NCBI RefSeq assembly: GCF_003491345.1
Contig: NZ_CP025513.1
Span: forward strand, 547,501 to 611,500
DNA from: Neorhizobium sp. SOG26
GTDB lineage: Bacteria > Pseudomonadota > Alphaproteobacteria > Rhizobiales > Rhizobiaceae
Reading direction: 5' to 3'
DNA: 64,000 nt
Made by a program: the position numbers and the translations under genes. The number at the start of each line of letters is the position of its first letter. The first letter of the stretch is position 1. Positions 43,561 through 51,896 of this stretch are shown one piece after another. The notes under the pieces are model-generated. The model saw nothing but the letters and a program-made list of their open reading frames with translations. It had not been told where the DNA came from and did no database searches.

Positions 43561-44862
43561 TTATCCCTGGTAGCCGAGCAGGCGCGGCAGCCACAGCACA
43601 AAGTCGGGCATGAAGGTGATGATGATCAGGGACACCACCATCCACAGGATGAATGGCATCGCATCGCGGATGATGTCCTTGACCGGCGCACCCGAGATAT
43701 TGGTCATGATGAAAAGAAGTAGTCCATACGGCGGCGTCACCAAGCCGAGCATGATGTTCACCACGACCACCACACCGAAATGCACCATGTCGATTCCAAG
43801 CGCCTGAGCCGTCGGAATGAAGACCGGCACGATGATCAGCAGGATTGCCGTGCCCTCTAGTACGCAGCCGAGAAGCAGCAACAGCACGTTCACGAGAATG
43901 AGGAAGCTCTTCGGGGTAAGGTCCCAACTGGTCAACATCACCTTGATCGTCTCTGGAATATTCTCGATCGTCACGACGTAGTTGAACACCAGCGAACCGG
44001 CGATCAGCAGACCGATCGAGGCCGACGACTTGGCGCTGAGCAACGTCGAGTCGTAGAAGGCTCCCCAGGAAATGCTGCGGTAGACAACAAGCGAGATGAC
44101 CAGGGCATAAGCGGCCGCAAGCGCTGCCGCTTCCGTTGGCGTGGTGATGCCGGTGTAGATGCATCCGAGCAGCACGACGGGCATCATCAAGGCCGGGAAT
44201 GCGCGCAAGGTGATGCGCGGAATCTCGCGAAGTGCCACCGGTTCTTCAACCGGAAAGTTCTTCCGGTGCGCGGTGATGGCCACCTGCACCATCTGCAGCG
44301 CCGCCATCAGGAGCCCCGGCACCATACCCGCAATGAAAAGGTAGCCGATCGAGGCATCCGAAACGAGCGCATAGATCACCATCGGGATCGACGGCGGGAT
44401 GATTGGGCCGACAACGGAGGTCACGGCGGTTAACGCGGCAGCGTAGCTCGGCGTGTAACGACCGTTCTTCGTCATCATTGCCTGCATCATGCGGCCGCTA
44501 CCAGCCGCGTCAGCGACCGCCGATCCGGACATGCCTGCAAATACGATGCTCTGCACGATGTTGACATGCGCAAGCCCGCCGCGGAAGCGGCCGACGAGCA
44601 CGTTGCAGAAGGCGAGCAGCCGCTCGGTCATTGAGCCGATATTCATGAACTCTGCGGCGAGGATAAAAAGCGGCACCGACAGGATCACGTAGTTGGAATA
44701 CATTCCGTTCAGGAACTGCTCAGCGACGGTGCCCATGTCTGCACCTGCAAGATACAGGTAGAGAATGGAGCCCGCCATCATGGACAGCCCGATCGGCAGG
44801 CCTAGAAACGCCAGTGCCGTAATGATGACGAGGGCGATCGAAAAGGGGCTGGTCAGGTTCAT
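43561..44862 (-). CDS. TRAP transporter large permease, DctM family
   Basis: A 433-residue membrane protein with about 12 hydrophobic segments. Family marks: FAGMSGSAVADAAGSGRMMQAMM near 125-147, PPSIPMVIYALVSDASIG near 178, and VTPPYGLLLFIMT near 385. It is the sodium-coupled channel for an organic acid captured by the DctP protein; context suggests quinate or shikimate. Its start overlaps the dctQ stop by four bases. Confidence 0.94.
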   Translation of the reverse strand: MNLTSPFSIALVIITALAFLGLPIGLSMMAGSILYLYLAGADMGTVAEQFLNGMYSNYVILSVPLFILAAEFMNIGSMTERLLAFCNVLVGRFRGGLAHVNIVQSIVFAGMSGSAVADAAGSGRMMQAMMTKNGRYTPSYAAALTAVTSVVGPIIPPSIPMVIYALVSDASIGYLFIAGMVPGLLMAALQMVQVAITAHRKNFPVEEPVALREIPRITLRAFPALMMPVVLLGCIYTGITTPTEAAALAAAYALVISLVVYRSISWGAFYDSTLLSAKSSASIGLLIAGSLVFNYVVTIENIPETIKVMLTSWDLTPKSFLILVNVLLLLLGCVLEGTAILLIIVPVFIPTAQALGIDMVHFGVVVVVNIMLGLVTPPYGLLLFIMTNISGAPVKDIIRDAMPFILWMVVSLIIITFMPDFVLWLPRLLGYQG

Positions 44863-45377
44863 ACGCCGGAGCCTGCTTTTGTAGGATCGAAAGCTTCCGG
44901 TGCCTTGCCTCGAACAGCAAGGACCGCGAGCCACATGTAGCGCACGATCATCGCGATCGCGAAGACGACATAAATCGAGTAGAGGTAGTCGAAGCGGATC
45001 TTCAGGTAAGCAGTGCTTTCGACCTTCATGAAGGTCACGTAGTCGATGACCCCGGGCAGGGAGACCCCGAACAGCGCCACGAGCGCGCCCGCGCAGATCA
45101 ATTGCATTACCCGGCGTGCATTGTTGCTGGCACTTGCCCAGAAGAAGTCAAAGCGGATCTCTTCGACCTCGCGGATGACGAAGGCCGATCCGAAAAGGAC
45201 GATCCAGATCCAGAGGACAACGCTGAGCTCATTGGTCCAGCCGATCGACAGGTTCAGCATGTAGCGGAACACGATCTGCAAAACAAAGACCACAAACATC
45301 GCGAGCAACATCAGCGCGAGAACGTTCTCCGCTCTCCGCCTTAGCCAGGCGCCCGTTTTTGAAAGCCTGTGCTTCAT
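44859..45377 (-). CDS. TRAP transporter small permease, DctQ family
   Basis: A 172-residue membrane protein with four helices and the DctQ motif WTNELSVVLWIWIVLFGSAFVIREVEEIRFDFF near residues 48-80. It joins DctM to the binding protein. I chose the ATG at 45377 because GGGAGGGG lies just upstream; a GTG at 45383 would add two residues. Confidence 0.92.
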   Translation of the reverse strand: MKHRLSKTGAWLRRRAENVLALMLLAMFVVFVLQIVFRYMLNLSIGWTNELSVVLWIWIVLFGSAFVIREVEEIRFDFFWASASNNARRVMQLICAGALVALFGVSLPGVIDYVTFMKVESTAYLKIRFDYLYSIYVVFAIAMIVRYMWLAVLAVRGKAPEAFDPTKAGSGV

Positions 45378-45404
45378 CGCCACCCCTCCCCCATGGTTTC
45401 CAAT

Positions 45405-45438
45405 GAACAGGCCGGGCGGTTACCGCACCGGCCTGTTC
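45405..45438 (-). other. Long hairpin between dctP and dctQ
   Basis: An 11-bp perfect stem GAACAGGCCGG / CCGGCCTGTTC with an inner GCGG / CCGC pair lies in the 92-base gap between dctP and dctQ. Similar stem-loops after dctP in other TRAP operons keep binding-protein message high relative to membrane subunits; that role is inferred here. Confidence 0.65.
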
Positions 45439-45469
45439 TGCAGCATTCAAAGCTCTCGTTTAAACACGA

Positions 45470-46456
45470 TCAGATGGCCGCGACCTTTTCCAGGATCCCC
45501 TGCGGCCAAGACTTTGCCAGATCCGAAGCCAGGTACTTCTCCTGAGCGAACTTGCGGAAGGCGTCGACATCCGGCTCGTAGACGTCGAGGCCGGCTGCCT
45601 TGAACTCCTCGACTAGCGTCTTTTCCTGTGCCAGGTGCTGGTCTTCGCTCCACTTCATCGCCTTGTCGGCAGCGGCCTGCAATTCCTTCTGCTGTTCCGG
45701 GCTCATGTCCTTCCAGATCTTGCTGGAGATCGTCAAAAGGTCGTAACCGATGAGGTGCGACGTCAGGACGATCTGCGACATGACTTCGTAGAACTTCATG
45801 TTCTTGACGTTTGGCAGCGGATTGTCCTGCCCGTCGATGGCGCCGGTCTGCAGGCCGGTATAAACTTCGGCATAGGCCATCGGCGTCGGGTTGGCGCCGA
45901 TCGCGCTTCCCAGGAACTGCCAGGCATCGCCACCCGGCATGCGCAGCTTGATACCTGCCATGTCGGCCGGAGTGGTGATTTTCTTGTTTGGCTTCAAGCC
46001 GACCTGACGCGCGCCGAAATAGGTCGGGCCAAGGATCGTCACGCCGAGCTTCTCATCGGCCATCTTCTTGAATTCGGCACCCGTCTCGCTCTGGAAGAAC
46101 TTCGTGACGTGCTGTGCATCGCGGAACAGGTAGGCCGAGGTTAGAACGGACCACTCGGGAATCTGGTTGGAGATATCCTGCGGCGCGATGTTGCCCATCT
46201 GCAGGTTGCCACGCTGGATGGCCACAAGTTCGGTGCCCTGTTTGAAGAGGTTACCACCGTAATAGGGCTCCAACTTGAATGAGCCGCTGATGTCCTCAGC
46301 CAACATTTTCGTCATCTGTGCGCGGATGTCCTGCTCGGAGAACACTGCGGAGAATTTCAGCACAGGCTTATCCTGCGCCAGGGCCGGCAGCGAGAACGCA
46401 GCCGTCGTTGCAAGCGTGGCACCAAGTAAGCCACGACGGGTGATATTGGTCGTCAT
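45470..46456 (-). CDS. TRAP transporter periplasmic binding protein, DctP family
   Basis: A 328-residue solute-binding protein. The signal MTTNITRRGLLGATLATTAAF has a twin-arginine (TRRGLLG) and likely cleavage after ALA near residue 27. The ligand-pairing arginine region KLRMPGGDAWQFLGSAIGANPTPMAYAEVYTGLQTGAIDGQDNP is typical. AGGAGGAAG supports the start at 46456. It is the first gene of dctPQM-aroQ and has its own promoter with an overlapping dyad. The ligand is inferred to be quinate/shikimate from neighbours. Confidence 0.93.
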   Translation of the reverse strand: MTTNITRRGLLGATLATTAAFSLPALAQDKPVLKFSAVFSEQDIRAQMTKMLAEDISGSFKLEPYYGGNLFKQGTELVAIQRGNLQMGNIAPQDISNQIPEWSVLTSAYLFRDAQHVTKFFQSETGAEFKKMADEKLGVTILGPTYFGARQVGLKPNKKITTPADMAGIKLRMPGGDAWQFLGSAIGANPTPMAYAEVYTGLQTGAIDGQDNPLPNVKNMKFYEVMSQIVLTSHLIGYDLLTISSKIWKDMSPEQQKELQAAADKAMKWSEDQHLAQEKTLVEEFKAAGLDVYEPDVDAFRKFAQEKYLASDLAKSWPQGILEKVAAI

Positions 46457-46528
46457 CGGGTTCTTCCTCCTCCTAGCCGGCGCTTTGAGCACTCGGCATC
46501 CTCCAATAAGCTTCCTCAAGCTCGATTT

Positions 46529-46556
46529 AGTGTACGAAATAGTCCGTTTATGTCAA
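46529..46556 (-). promoter_or_regulatory. Promoter of dctPQM
   Basis: Read on the minus strand: TTGACA (46551-46556) and TACACT (46529-46534) are 16 bases apart, a good vegetative-type promoter, about 70 bases upstream of the dctP start. Confidence 0.6.
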
Positions 46557-46565
46557 CGCCGGACT
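46541..46565. promoter_or_regulatory. Candidate GntR operator over the dctP promoter
   Basis: AGTCCG (46541-46546) and CGGACT (46560-46565) form an inverted repeat with a 13-base spacer that encloses the -35 box of the dctP promoter. Binding there would block transcription; the divergent GntR gene is the obvious partner. Confidence 0.45.
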
Positions 46566-46664
46566 TTTCATCATCCTAGTAACGACAAGAAAAATGGTCA
46601 ACGACGATTTACCCCATGGATTTCATTTCATATGATATTACTCGTTACATCGGAGGCAGTGATA

Positions 46665-47327
46665 GTGAGCGAAGTGTCCGCGACCGTCGCAGAAGCGGTG
46701 TTGAGCTTAATACGGCAGGACATCATTTCCGGTGCACTGCCTCCAGGTTCCAAGATCAAGCTGGAGCAGGCACGCGCGCGTTATTCCGCCAGCGTATCGA
46801 CGCTTCGGGAAATCTTGAACAGACTGGTCGCCGACGGCCTCGTTGTTGCAGAAGGACAGCGGGGCTTCGAAGTAAGCCCGGTCTCAAAGAAGAACCTGAT
46901 CGAACTTGGCGACCTGCGCCTTCTCCTTGAGGGTCACGCCATTTCGCTCTCGTTCGAAGCTGGCGACTTGGACTGGGAGGCCCGAGTGGTCGCCGCCCAT
47001 CACAAGCTCTGGGCCATTGAGCGCCAGCTTCTCGAGGGTGACGGAACACGGACGGCAGACTGGGTGCGCTACGACTGGGAGTTCCACCAAGCGTTGGTCT
47101 CCGCCTGCCAATCGCAGACACTCATAGCAACCCTGTCGTCCGTCTTCGACCGCTTTCTTCGTTACCATCTCCTGGCCGAAAGCTTTCGGGGAAAACCAGT
47201 GGTCGATGACCACCGGCTTCTGTTCGAACTCGCTATGAAACGAGATGTTGCCGGAGCGCAGAACATGCTGGCCCGCCACATCCGCAACGGGACCGAACAC
47301 GTCATCAAGAGCGGACGCATCCGCTAG
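46665..47327 (+). CDS. GntR-family regulator, FCD domain
   Basis: A 220-residue regulator: winged helix-turn-helix (residues 5-75, AEAVLSLIRQDIISGALPPGSKIKLEQARARYSASVSTLREILNRLVADGLV) and an FCD domain with DLRLLLEGHAISLS and the DDHRLLFELAMKRD metal region. The GTG at 46665 is preferred because CGGAGG lies eight bases upstream; ATG at 46632 is in frame but lacks a site. It is divergent from dctPQM and probably represses it. The frame is open far upstream into the antisense of dctP, which I discard. Confidence 0.9.
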   Translation: MSEVSATVAEAVLSLIRQDIISGALPPGSKIKLEQARARYSASVSTLREILNRLVADGLVVAEGQRGFEVSPVSKKNLIELGDLRLLLEGHAISLSFEAGDLDWEARVVAAHHKLWAIERQLLEGDGTRTADWVRYDWEFHQALVSACQSQTLIATLSSVFDRFLRYHLLAESFRGKPVVDDHRLLFELAMKRDVAGAQNMLARHIRNGTEHVIKSGRIR

Positions 47328-47350
47328 ACGAACACCGCTTTAGACTCAGC

Positions 47351-49243
47351 CTACTCCCTTGGCAGGCCGCCGGGGCGCATTTGCTTTTTCAGAGCCGCGA
47401 TACGGAAGATCGCGTTCGGTGCGCCGTAGCCGTGATAGCCGCGGCGTTCGACGATTTCGAAGAAGAAGCCTTCACCGAAGGTGCTGCTGTAGAGCTGGAA
47501 ATACTCGCCGTGCTCATCCTGATCGTAAAGGATGTTTTCCGCTTTGAGCCGTTCCGTCAGCTCGGGATCTAGCCCGAACCGCGCTTCAACGTCGCCATAA
47601 TAGTTAGGCGAGATCGGCAGCGGCCGGAAACCGTTCTGGCGCAGCGCGGCAGCGGTCGCGAAAATGTCCTTGGTCTCGAACGCGAGATGCTGCACGCCCG
47701 AGCCAAAGGTTTCTGCAATGAAGTGGCCGGCAAGCGTGCGGCGGTTCTCGGCGCCGTTCAATGTCAGGCGCAGATCGCCGCTATCGTTCTCGACCACTTG
47801 GCTTCTCACCACACCCGAGGGGTCGATGATGTCGACCATGGGCGTCTTATGCGCTTCAAAAATCGAGGTGTAGAACAACAGCCAGGTGAGCATCTCGTCG
47901 TAAGAAACGGTCTGCGCGATATGGTCGACCCGCTCCAGGTTTGCAGGGACGAGGACCGCGGCTTCGTCCTCGAGGGGAATGAAATCGATCTCGGAGAAGC
48001 GACCAAGGTCGCTTCTCGTATCGATCAGGTAGATCAGCCCGCCGCCGACACCATGGATGGCGGGGATATCGACCTCCCCCTCCCCGACCGGCTGCCTGAA
48101 GGGCTCTGCACCGAGCGCCACCGCACGAGCCAGCGCATCCTGGGCGTTCTCGACCTCCAGCGCCATGGCATAGGCGGATGTGCCGTGAACGGCGAAGGAT
48201 GTGTTGGCGAATCCCTTCTCTTCGGTGTTCACCAACAGGCGGATGTCGCCTTGGCTGTACAGTGCCACTTTCTTGCTGCGATGGATCTTGGTCTTCCGGA
48301 AACCCAGTGTCTTGAGGATCGCGATGAGGTTGGCCGCGTCTGTCTCGTCTGCCGTGAACTCGACGAAACCAACGCCCTTCACCTTGGCGCGGTCCGGCAT
48401 CGGTGGGACGTTGAGCCTTTTGGAATTGGGCAGACGGCGCACCTGGTCCCCGAGATAGATCAGGGAGCGGTGACCATCCGCCGCGATCGACCGGGTCGAA
48501 CCGCCGCGGAACTGGTCGTTGAAGATCTCAAGCGAGAAATAGCCATCATAGCCAGTTTCTGCGATTGCGGCTGTAAAGGCCGTCACCGGCAGATCCCCCT
48601 CGCCGGGCATGTTGCGGAAGTGCCGGGACCAATACAGGAGATCCATGTCGATGAGCGGCGCATCCGCCAGTTGAACGATGAAGATCTTGTCTTTCGGGAC
48701 TGATCGGATCGAGTTGATGTCGATCTTGCGCGACAGCGTGTGAAAGCTGTCGAGGATCAGGCCGATATTCGGATGGTCGGCGCGACGCACGATCTCCCAG
48801 GCATCACGGTGATCGTTGATGTGGCGTCCCCAGGCCAGAGCCTCGTAGCCGACACGCAGGCCACGCTTCGCCGCCCGTTCCCCAAGCTCGCGAAAATCAT
48901 CCGCGGCGCGATCTATGCCGCCAAGCGAGACGGGCGAAACATTGGAGCAGACGAGTACAAGGTCGGTGCCCAGTTCCTGCATCACATCGAACTTGCGTTC
49001 GGCGCGATCAAAGGTCCGTTGCCGGTGCGAGGGCGGCATGCCCTCGAAATCCCGGAACGGCTGGAAGAGCGTGATCTCAAGCCCGAAGTCGCGCACCATC
49101 TTGCCGACGTCACGCGGGCTGCCGTCGAAGGCGAGAAAGTCATTCTCGAAGATTTCGACCCCGTCAAAGCCCGCCTTGGCTATCGCTTCCAGCTTCTCCG
49201 GCAATTCACCGCTGATGGATACGGTGGCAATGGAGGTCTTCAT
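47351..49243 (-). CDS. quiC: 3-dehydroshikimate dehydratase fused to an HPPD-like domain
   Basis: A 630-residue two-domain protein. The N-terminal TIM barrel (1-270) is a QuiC/AsbF-type dehydratase that turns 3-dehydroshikimate into protocatechuate. Metal ligands Glu134 (YEALAW), Asp165 (LDSFH), Gln191 (VQLADA) and Glu239 (SLEIFND) are all present. The C-terminal half (about 285-630) is a double glyoxalase fold like 4-hydroxyphenylpyruvate dioxygenase, with iron ligands His441, His519 and Glu596 intact. This fusion matches QuiC1 of pseudomonads. It follows the dehydrogenase gene by 15 bases. The C-terminal domain's reaction is not settled. Confidence 0.93.
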   Translation of the reverse strand: MKTSIATVSISGELPEKLEAIAKAGFDGVEIFENDFLAFDGSPRDVGKMVRDFGLEITLFQPFRDFEGMPPSHRQRTFDRAERKFDVMQELGTDLVLVCSNVSPVSLGGIDRAADDFRELGERAAKRGLRVGYEALAWGRHINDHRDAWEIVRRADHPNIGLILDSFHTLSRKIDINSIRSVPKDKIFIVQLADAPLIDMDLLYWSRHFRNMPGEGDLPVTAFTAAIAETGYDGYFSLEIFNDQFRGGSTRSIAADGHRSLIYLGDQVRRLPNSKRLNVPPMPDRAKVKGVGFVEFTADETDAANLIAILKTLGFRKTKIHRSKKVALYSQGDIRLLVNTEEKGFANTSFAVHGTSAYAMALEVENAQDALARAVALGAEPFRQPVGEGEVDIPAIHGVGGGLIYLIDTRSDLGRFSEIDFIPLEDEAAVLVPANLERVDHIAQTVSYDEMLTWLLFYTSIFEAHKTPMVDIIDPSGVVRSQVVENDSGDLRLTLNGAENRRTLAGHFIAETFGSGVQHLAFETKDIFATAAALRQNGFRPLPISPNYYGDVEARFGLDPELTERLKAENILYDQDEHGEYFQLYSSTFGEGFFFEIVERRGYHGYGAPNAIFRIAALKKQMRPGGLPRE

Positions 49244-49258
49244 GGTGCTTGCCTACCT

Positions 49259-50122
49259 TCAGCTCGTCAGCGTCTTGAAATGGTCCAGCATGCGTTGTTC
49301 ATCCGGCTCGCGCCCCGTGAAAAGCCGAAAGGCTCCCACAGCCTGGAACACGGCCATGCCGCCGCCGTTCAACACGCGACACCCGATGCGGGACGCTTCC
49401 TTCAGAAGCTCGGTTTCCAACGGGAAATAGACGATCTCCGCGACCCAATGCGCCGGCTGCAGAAGATGGGCGGGCAGAGGAAGGCCAGGATAGTTCTCCA
49501 TTCCCGTAGGCGTGGCGTGGATGAGACCGCAGGTATCCTCCATCGCCTCCTCGGCCTGAGCGCAGGTGACAACCTGAGCCTGCGGGAAGAGGGCCGTCAT
49601 TTTTTCAGCCAGCTGCTCGGCCCGCTCCATTTCGCGATCGATCACCATGAGCTTTTGCAGCCCCAGGGACAGGATCGCGTAGGCTGTTGCCACACCGGCA
49701 CCGCCTGCACCCAACTGAACAGCCGAGCGGAGATCCGCACCGGGCAGGCCGCGCTTGAAGCTCTGGGCGAAACCCCACCAATCGGTATTGTGTCCGATGC
49801 GCTTGCCCTGTTTGAAGACAACAGTATTCACCGCGCCAAGCGAACGCGCGTCGTCCGAGAGTTCGTCCAGGAATGGGATCACCGCCTGCTTGCATGGATG
49901 GGTGATGTTAACCCCGGCCAGTCCTCTGGCTTCGGATTCTGCCAACAGCTTCGGCAACTGGTCGACCGAAACCTGAAGTTCGTTCAGGTCGATCAGCTGA
50001 TACTCGTAGCCAAGGCCTTGAGACGCGCCTTCGCGCATGTGCATGGCGGGCGTGAGAGACGCCTGGATGCCTGAACCGATCAGGCCGGCCTTTAGATTTC
50101 GTAGAAACGTATCCATCCACAT
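49259..50122 (-). CDS. NAD-type shikimate/quinate dehydrogenase
   Basis: A 287-residue enzyme of the shikimate dehydrogenase family. The substrate loop reads SLTPAMHMREG instead of the biosynthetic SxSPxxHN form, a pattern I associate with quinate/shikimate dehydrogenases of catabolism. Catalytic Lys78 (NITHPCK) and Asp114 (NTDWWG) are present. The Rossmann motif GAGGAG (138-143) is followed by VIDRE with Asp162, which favours NAD+ over NADP+. Either ATG at 50122 or 50116 could start it; no clear ribosome site. It is the first gene of a unit with quiC and faces a TetR gene. Confidence 0.9.
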   Translation of the reverse strand: MWMDTFLRNLKAGLIGSGIQASLTPAMHMREGASQGLGYEYQLIDLNELQVSVDQLPKLLAESEARGLAGVNITHPCKQAVIPFLDELSDDARSLGAVNTVVFKQGKRIGHNTDWWGFAQSFKRGLPGADLRSAVQLGAGGAGVATAYAILSLGLQKLMVIDREMERAEQLAEKMTALFPQAQVVTCAQAEEAMEDTCGLIHATPTGMENYPGLPLPAHLLQPAHWVAEIVYFPLETELLKEASRIGCRVLNGGGMAVFQAVGAFRLFTGREPDEQRMLDHFKTLTS

Positions 50123-50200
50123 CGAGCGGCGACATCCGGGACATTGCCCAGGCTCGCTGCTTCTCCTCCATGATCGTGGCAGCGGCCGATGAGGTAATGA

Positions 50201-50214
50201 ACGAACTGGTTCGT
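50201..50214. promoter_or_regulatory. Candidate TetR operator (ACGAAC-TG-GTTCGT)
   Basis: A perfect inverted repeat with 6-bp arms and a 2-bp centre lies in the 201-base region between the divergent dehydrogenase-quiC unit and the TetR gene. The compact form is common for TetR operators. Confidence 0.55.
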
Positions 50215-50323
50215 GTCAATATTGTCAGCGGCGCCCGTTGAATTCCCTGTTTCACCTGAACTATGAACGCTAATGCATCCGGCGCAACTGCGCTGCCATT
50301 CGCGTTCTTGGAAAGTGTCCATC

Positions 50324-50962
50324 ATGCCGGCACCGAAAGCCGAAAGCCGAAGAAACGACCCCGACAAGACGAAGGAGGATATTCTCCGCGTTGCAACGGA
50401 AGAGTTCTCCGCGCTGGGACTGGCCGGCGGCCGGGTTGATGCGATTGCGGAGCGCACGAAAACTTCCAAGCGGATGATCTATTACTATTTCGGCAGCAAG
50501 AAAGGACTTTACCTCGCCGTCCTCGAAAAGGCCTACCGCGAGATCCGCTCCCTTGAGGCAGACCTCGAGCTTTCGGGAATGGCACCGGAAGAGGCCCTGA
50601 GGACGCTGATCGCCAGCACCTTTGACCACGATGAAGCCAATCCCGATTTCGTCCGTCTCGTCAGCATTGAGAACATTCATCAGGCGGCACATATGAAGCG
50701 GTCGACGGAGATCCGCGACCTCAACATCTCGATCATCGAGACCTTGGCAAACATCCTGAAGCGCGGCAGCAGTGAAGGCCTGTTTCGCGAAGACGTCGAT
50801 CCCATTGACGTCCATATGATGATCAGTGCCTTCTGTTTCTTCCGCGTTTCGAACCGCTATACGTTCGGCACGATCTTCAGGCGCGACCTTTCGGCACCGG
50901 AGCATTACGAGCGGCACAAGACGATGATCTGCGACGCGGTGCTCGCTTATCTGCGTCGCTGA
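50324..50962 (+). CDS. TetR-family regulator of the quinate/shikimate genes
   Basis: A 212-residue regulator with TetR helix-turn-helix at residues 14-62 (TKEDILRVATEEFSALGLAGGRVDAIAERTKTSKRMIYYYFGSKKGLYLAVL) and a C-terminal TetR_C domain containing LVSIENIHQAAHMKRS. GGAAAG precedes the ATG at 50324; an earlier in-frame codon at 50273 is not supported. It is divergent from the shikimate/quinate dehydrogenase, which suggests it senses a pathway intermediate. Confidence 0.92.
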   Translation: MPAPKAESRRNDPDKTKEDILRVATEEFSALGLAGGRVDAIAERTKTSKRMIYYYFGSKKGLYLAVLEKAYREIRSLEADLELSGMAPEEALRTLIASTFDHDEANPDFVRLVSIENIHQAAHMKRSTEIRDLNISIIETLANILKRGSSEGLFREDVDPIDVHMMISAFCFFRVSNRYTFGTIFRRDLSAPEHYERHKTMICDAVLAYLRR

Positions 50963-50985
50963 TCCGAAGTACGCCGTTTCGCACC

Positions 50986-51882
50986 TTAAGGCGCCGCTTT
51001 CTTCTCGCGCCGACGCTCGCGCGATCTGGCCGCACGCCGCGCGTCACGAAGTTCCTCCAGCGTTGGCTGCCACCAGCCACGTTCACGCTCCTCAGCGGCG
51101 GGCGCTGCGCGCGCGGGCCATGTGTGGACCAGTTCTTCAAGCGTGGCGAAGCGCCAGCCTGCCCAGATGTGTTCCGCGCCCGCGTTAGGGTGGCGCTCGG
51201 CGATCTCTTCCGGGTCTACCAGTTCGCCTGTTACTTCCGTGATGACTATGATGCCGTAAGCCGCAGTCGCCACCGGTCTTTCCAGTGGCGGCAGGTGGTT
51301 ACTCGGCAGAGGAATCCGGCGGCGGCGCCGCTCCAGCGACTTCTGTTTCGATCTTGCCTCCTCTTCCGTACCCTTGCGCGCCTGCGCACGTTTCCGCCGC
51401 TCTTCCGGTTCGTTTCGCTTGGCCGCCGCTTCTATCGCTTCCCATCGGCGCTGAAGGTCGTCATAGAATGCGAAAGGCACCTCCCAGCACTTGTCCTCGC
51501 CATTCCAGCGTGCAAACGGGATCTGCCTGAGCTCCTCGACCACGGTTCTGGAGAACGGCGTCCTGATCCGAAAACCACGGTCAGATACCGAGAGATAAGA
51601 ACTGAGGATCGGTTCGAACTCGTAGGCGTCGCGTCCACGCTCGTCATCGAAAGGCGCCTTGCGACTCGCTTCTGCTGCAAGCCAGCGGTCAATCCGACGC
51701 CGTGCTGTCTTTCCCGGAACCGTCCAAGCCTGCAGCGCGTCGCTCCAGCGGGCGCGGGGAAACGTCTCACGAAACCGCGCAACACTCATCCGGTCGAATG
51801 GAAACGCCACCGTTTCCACCGAATGCGGGTGTTCTTCTTCGGCATCCTCTTCATCAGCCATGGTCGTCAAACGAACGGCCAT
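50986..51882 (-). CDS. Protein with two HARP-like modules
   Basis: A 298-residue, highly charged cytosolic protein. Two similar segments occur: residues 24-72 (VAFPFDRMSVARFRETFPRARWSDALQAWTVPGK) and 105-155 (RIRTPFSRTVVEELRQIPFARWNGEDKCWEVPF). Each ends in the W-x-x-x-W-x-VP pattern of HARP-type annealing-helicase modules. A basic, coiled-coil-prone stretch (155-200) follows, then a WxGWRFATLEELVHTWP segment and a basic tail. No helicase domain is present. A nucleic-acid-binding role is plausible. An in-frame ATG at 51861 is an alternative start. Confidence 0.75.
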   Translation of the reverse strand: MAVRLTTMADEEDAEEEHPHSVETVAFPFDRMSVARFRETFPRARWSDALQAWTVPGKTARRRIDRWLAAEASRKAPFDDERGRDAYEFEPILSSYLSVSDRGFRIRTPFSRTVVEELRQIPFARWNGEDKCWEVPFAFYDDLQRRWEAIEAAAKRNEPEERRKRAQARKGTEEEARSKQKSLERRRRRIPLPSNHLPPLERPVATAAYGIIVITEVTGELVDPEEIAERHPNAGAEHIWAGWRFATLEELVHTWPARAAPAAEERERGWWQPTLEELRDARRAARSRERRREKKAAP

Positions 51883-51896
51883 CGATGCAGTTTCCT

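Noticed and set aside
48740..50074. 444-codon plus-strand open frame opposite quiC and the dehydrogenase gene
   Set aside because: Both minus-strand genes have intact family motifs and coupled spacing; the plus frame has none.
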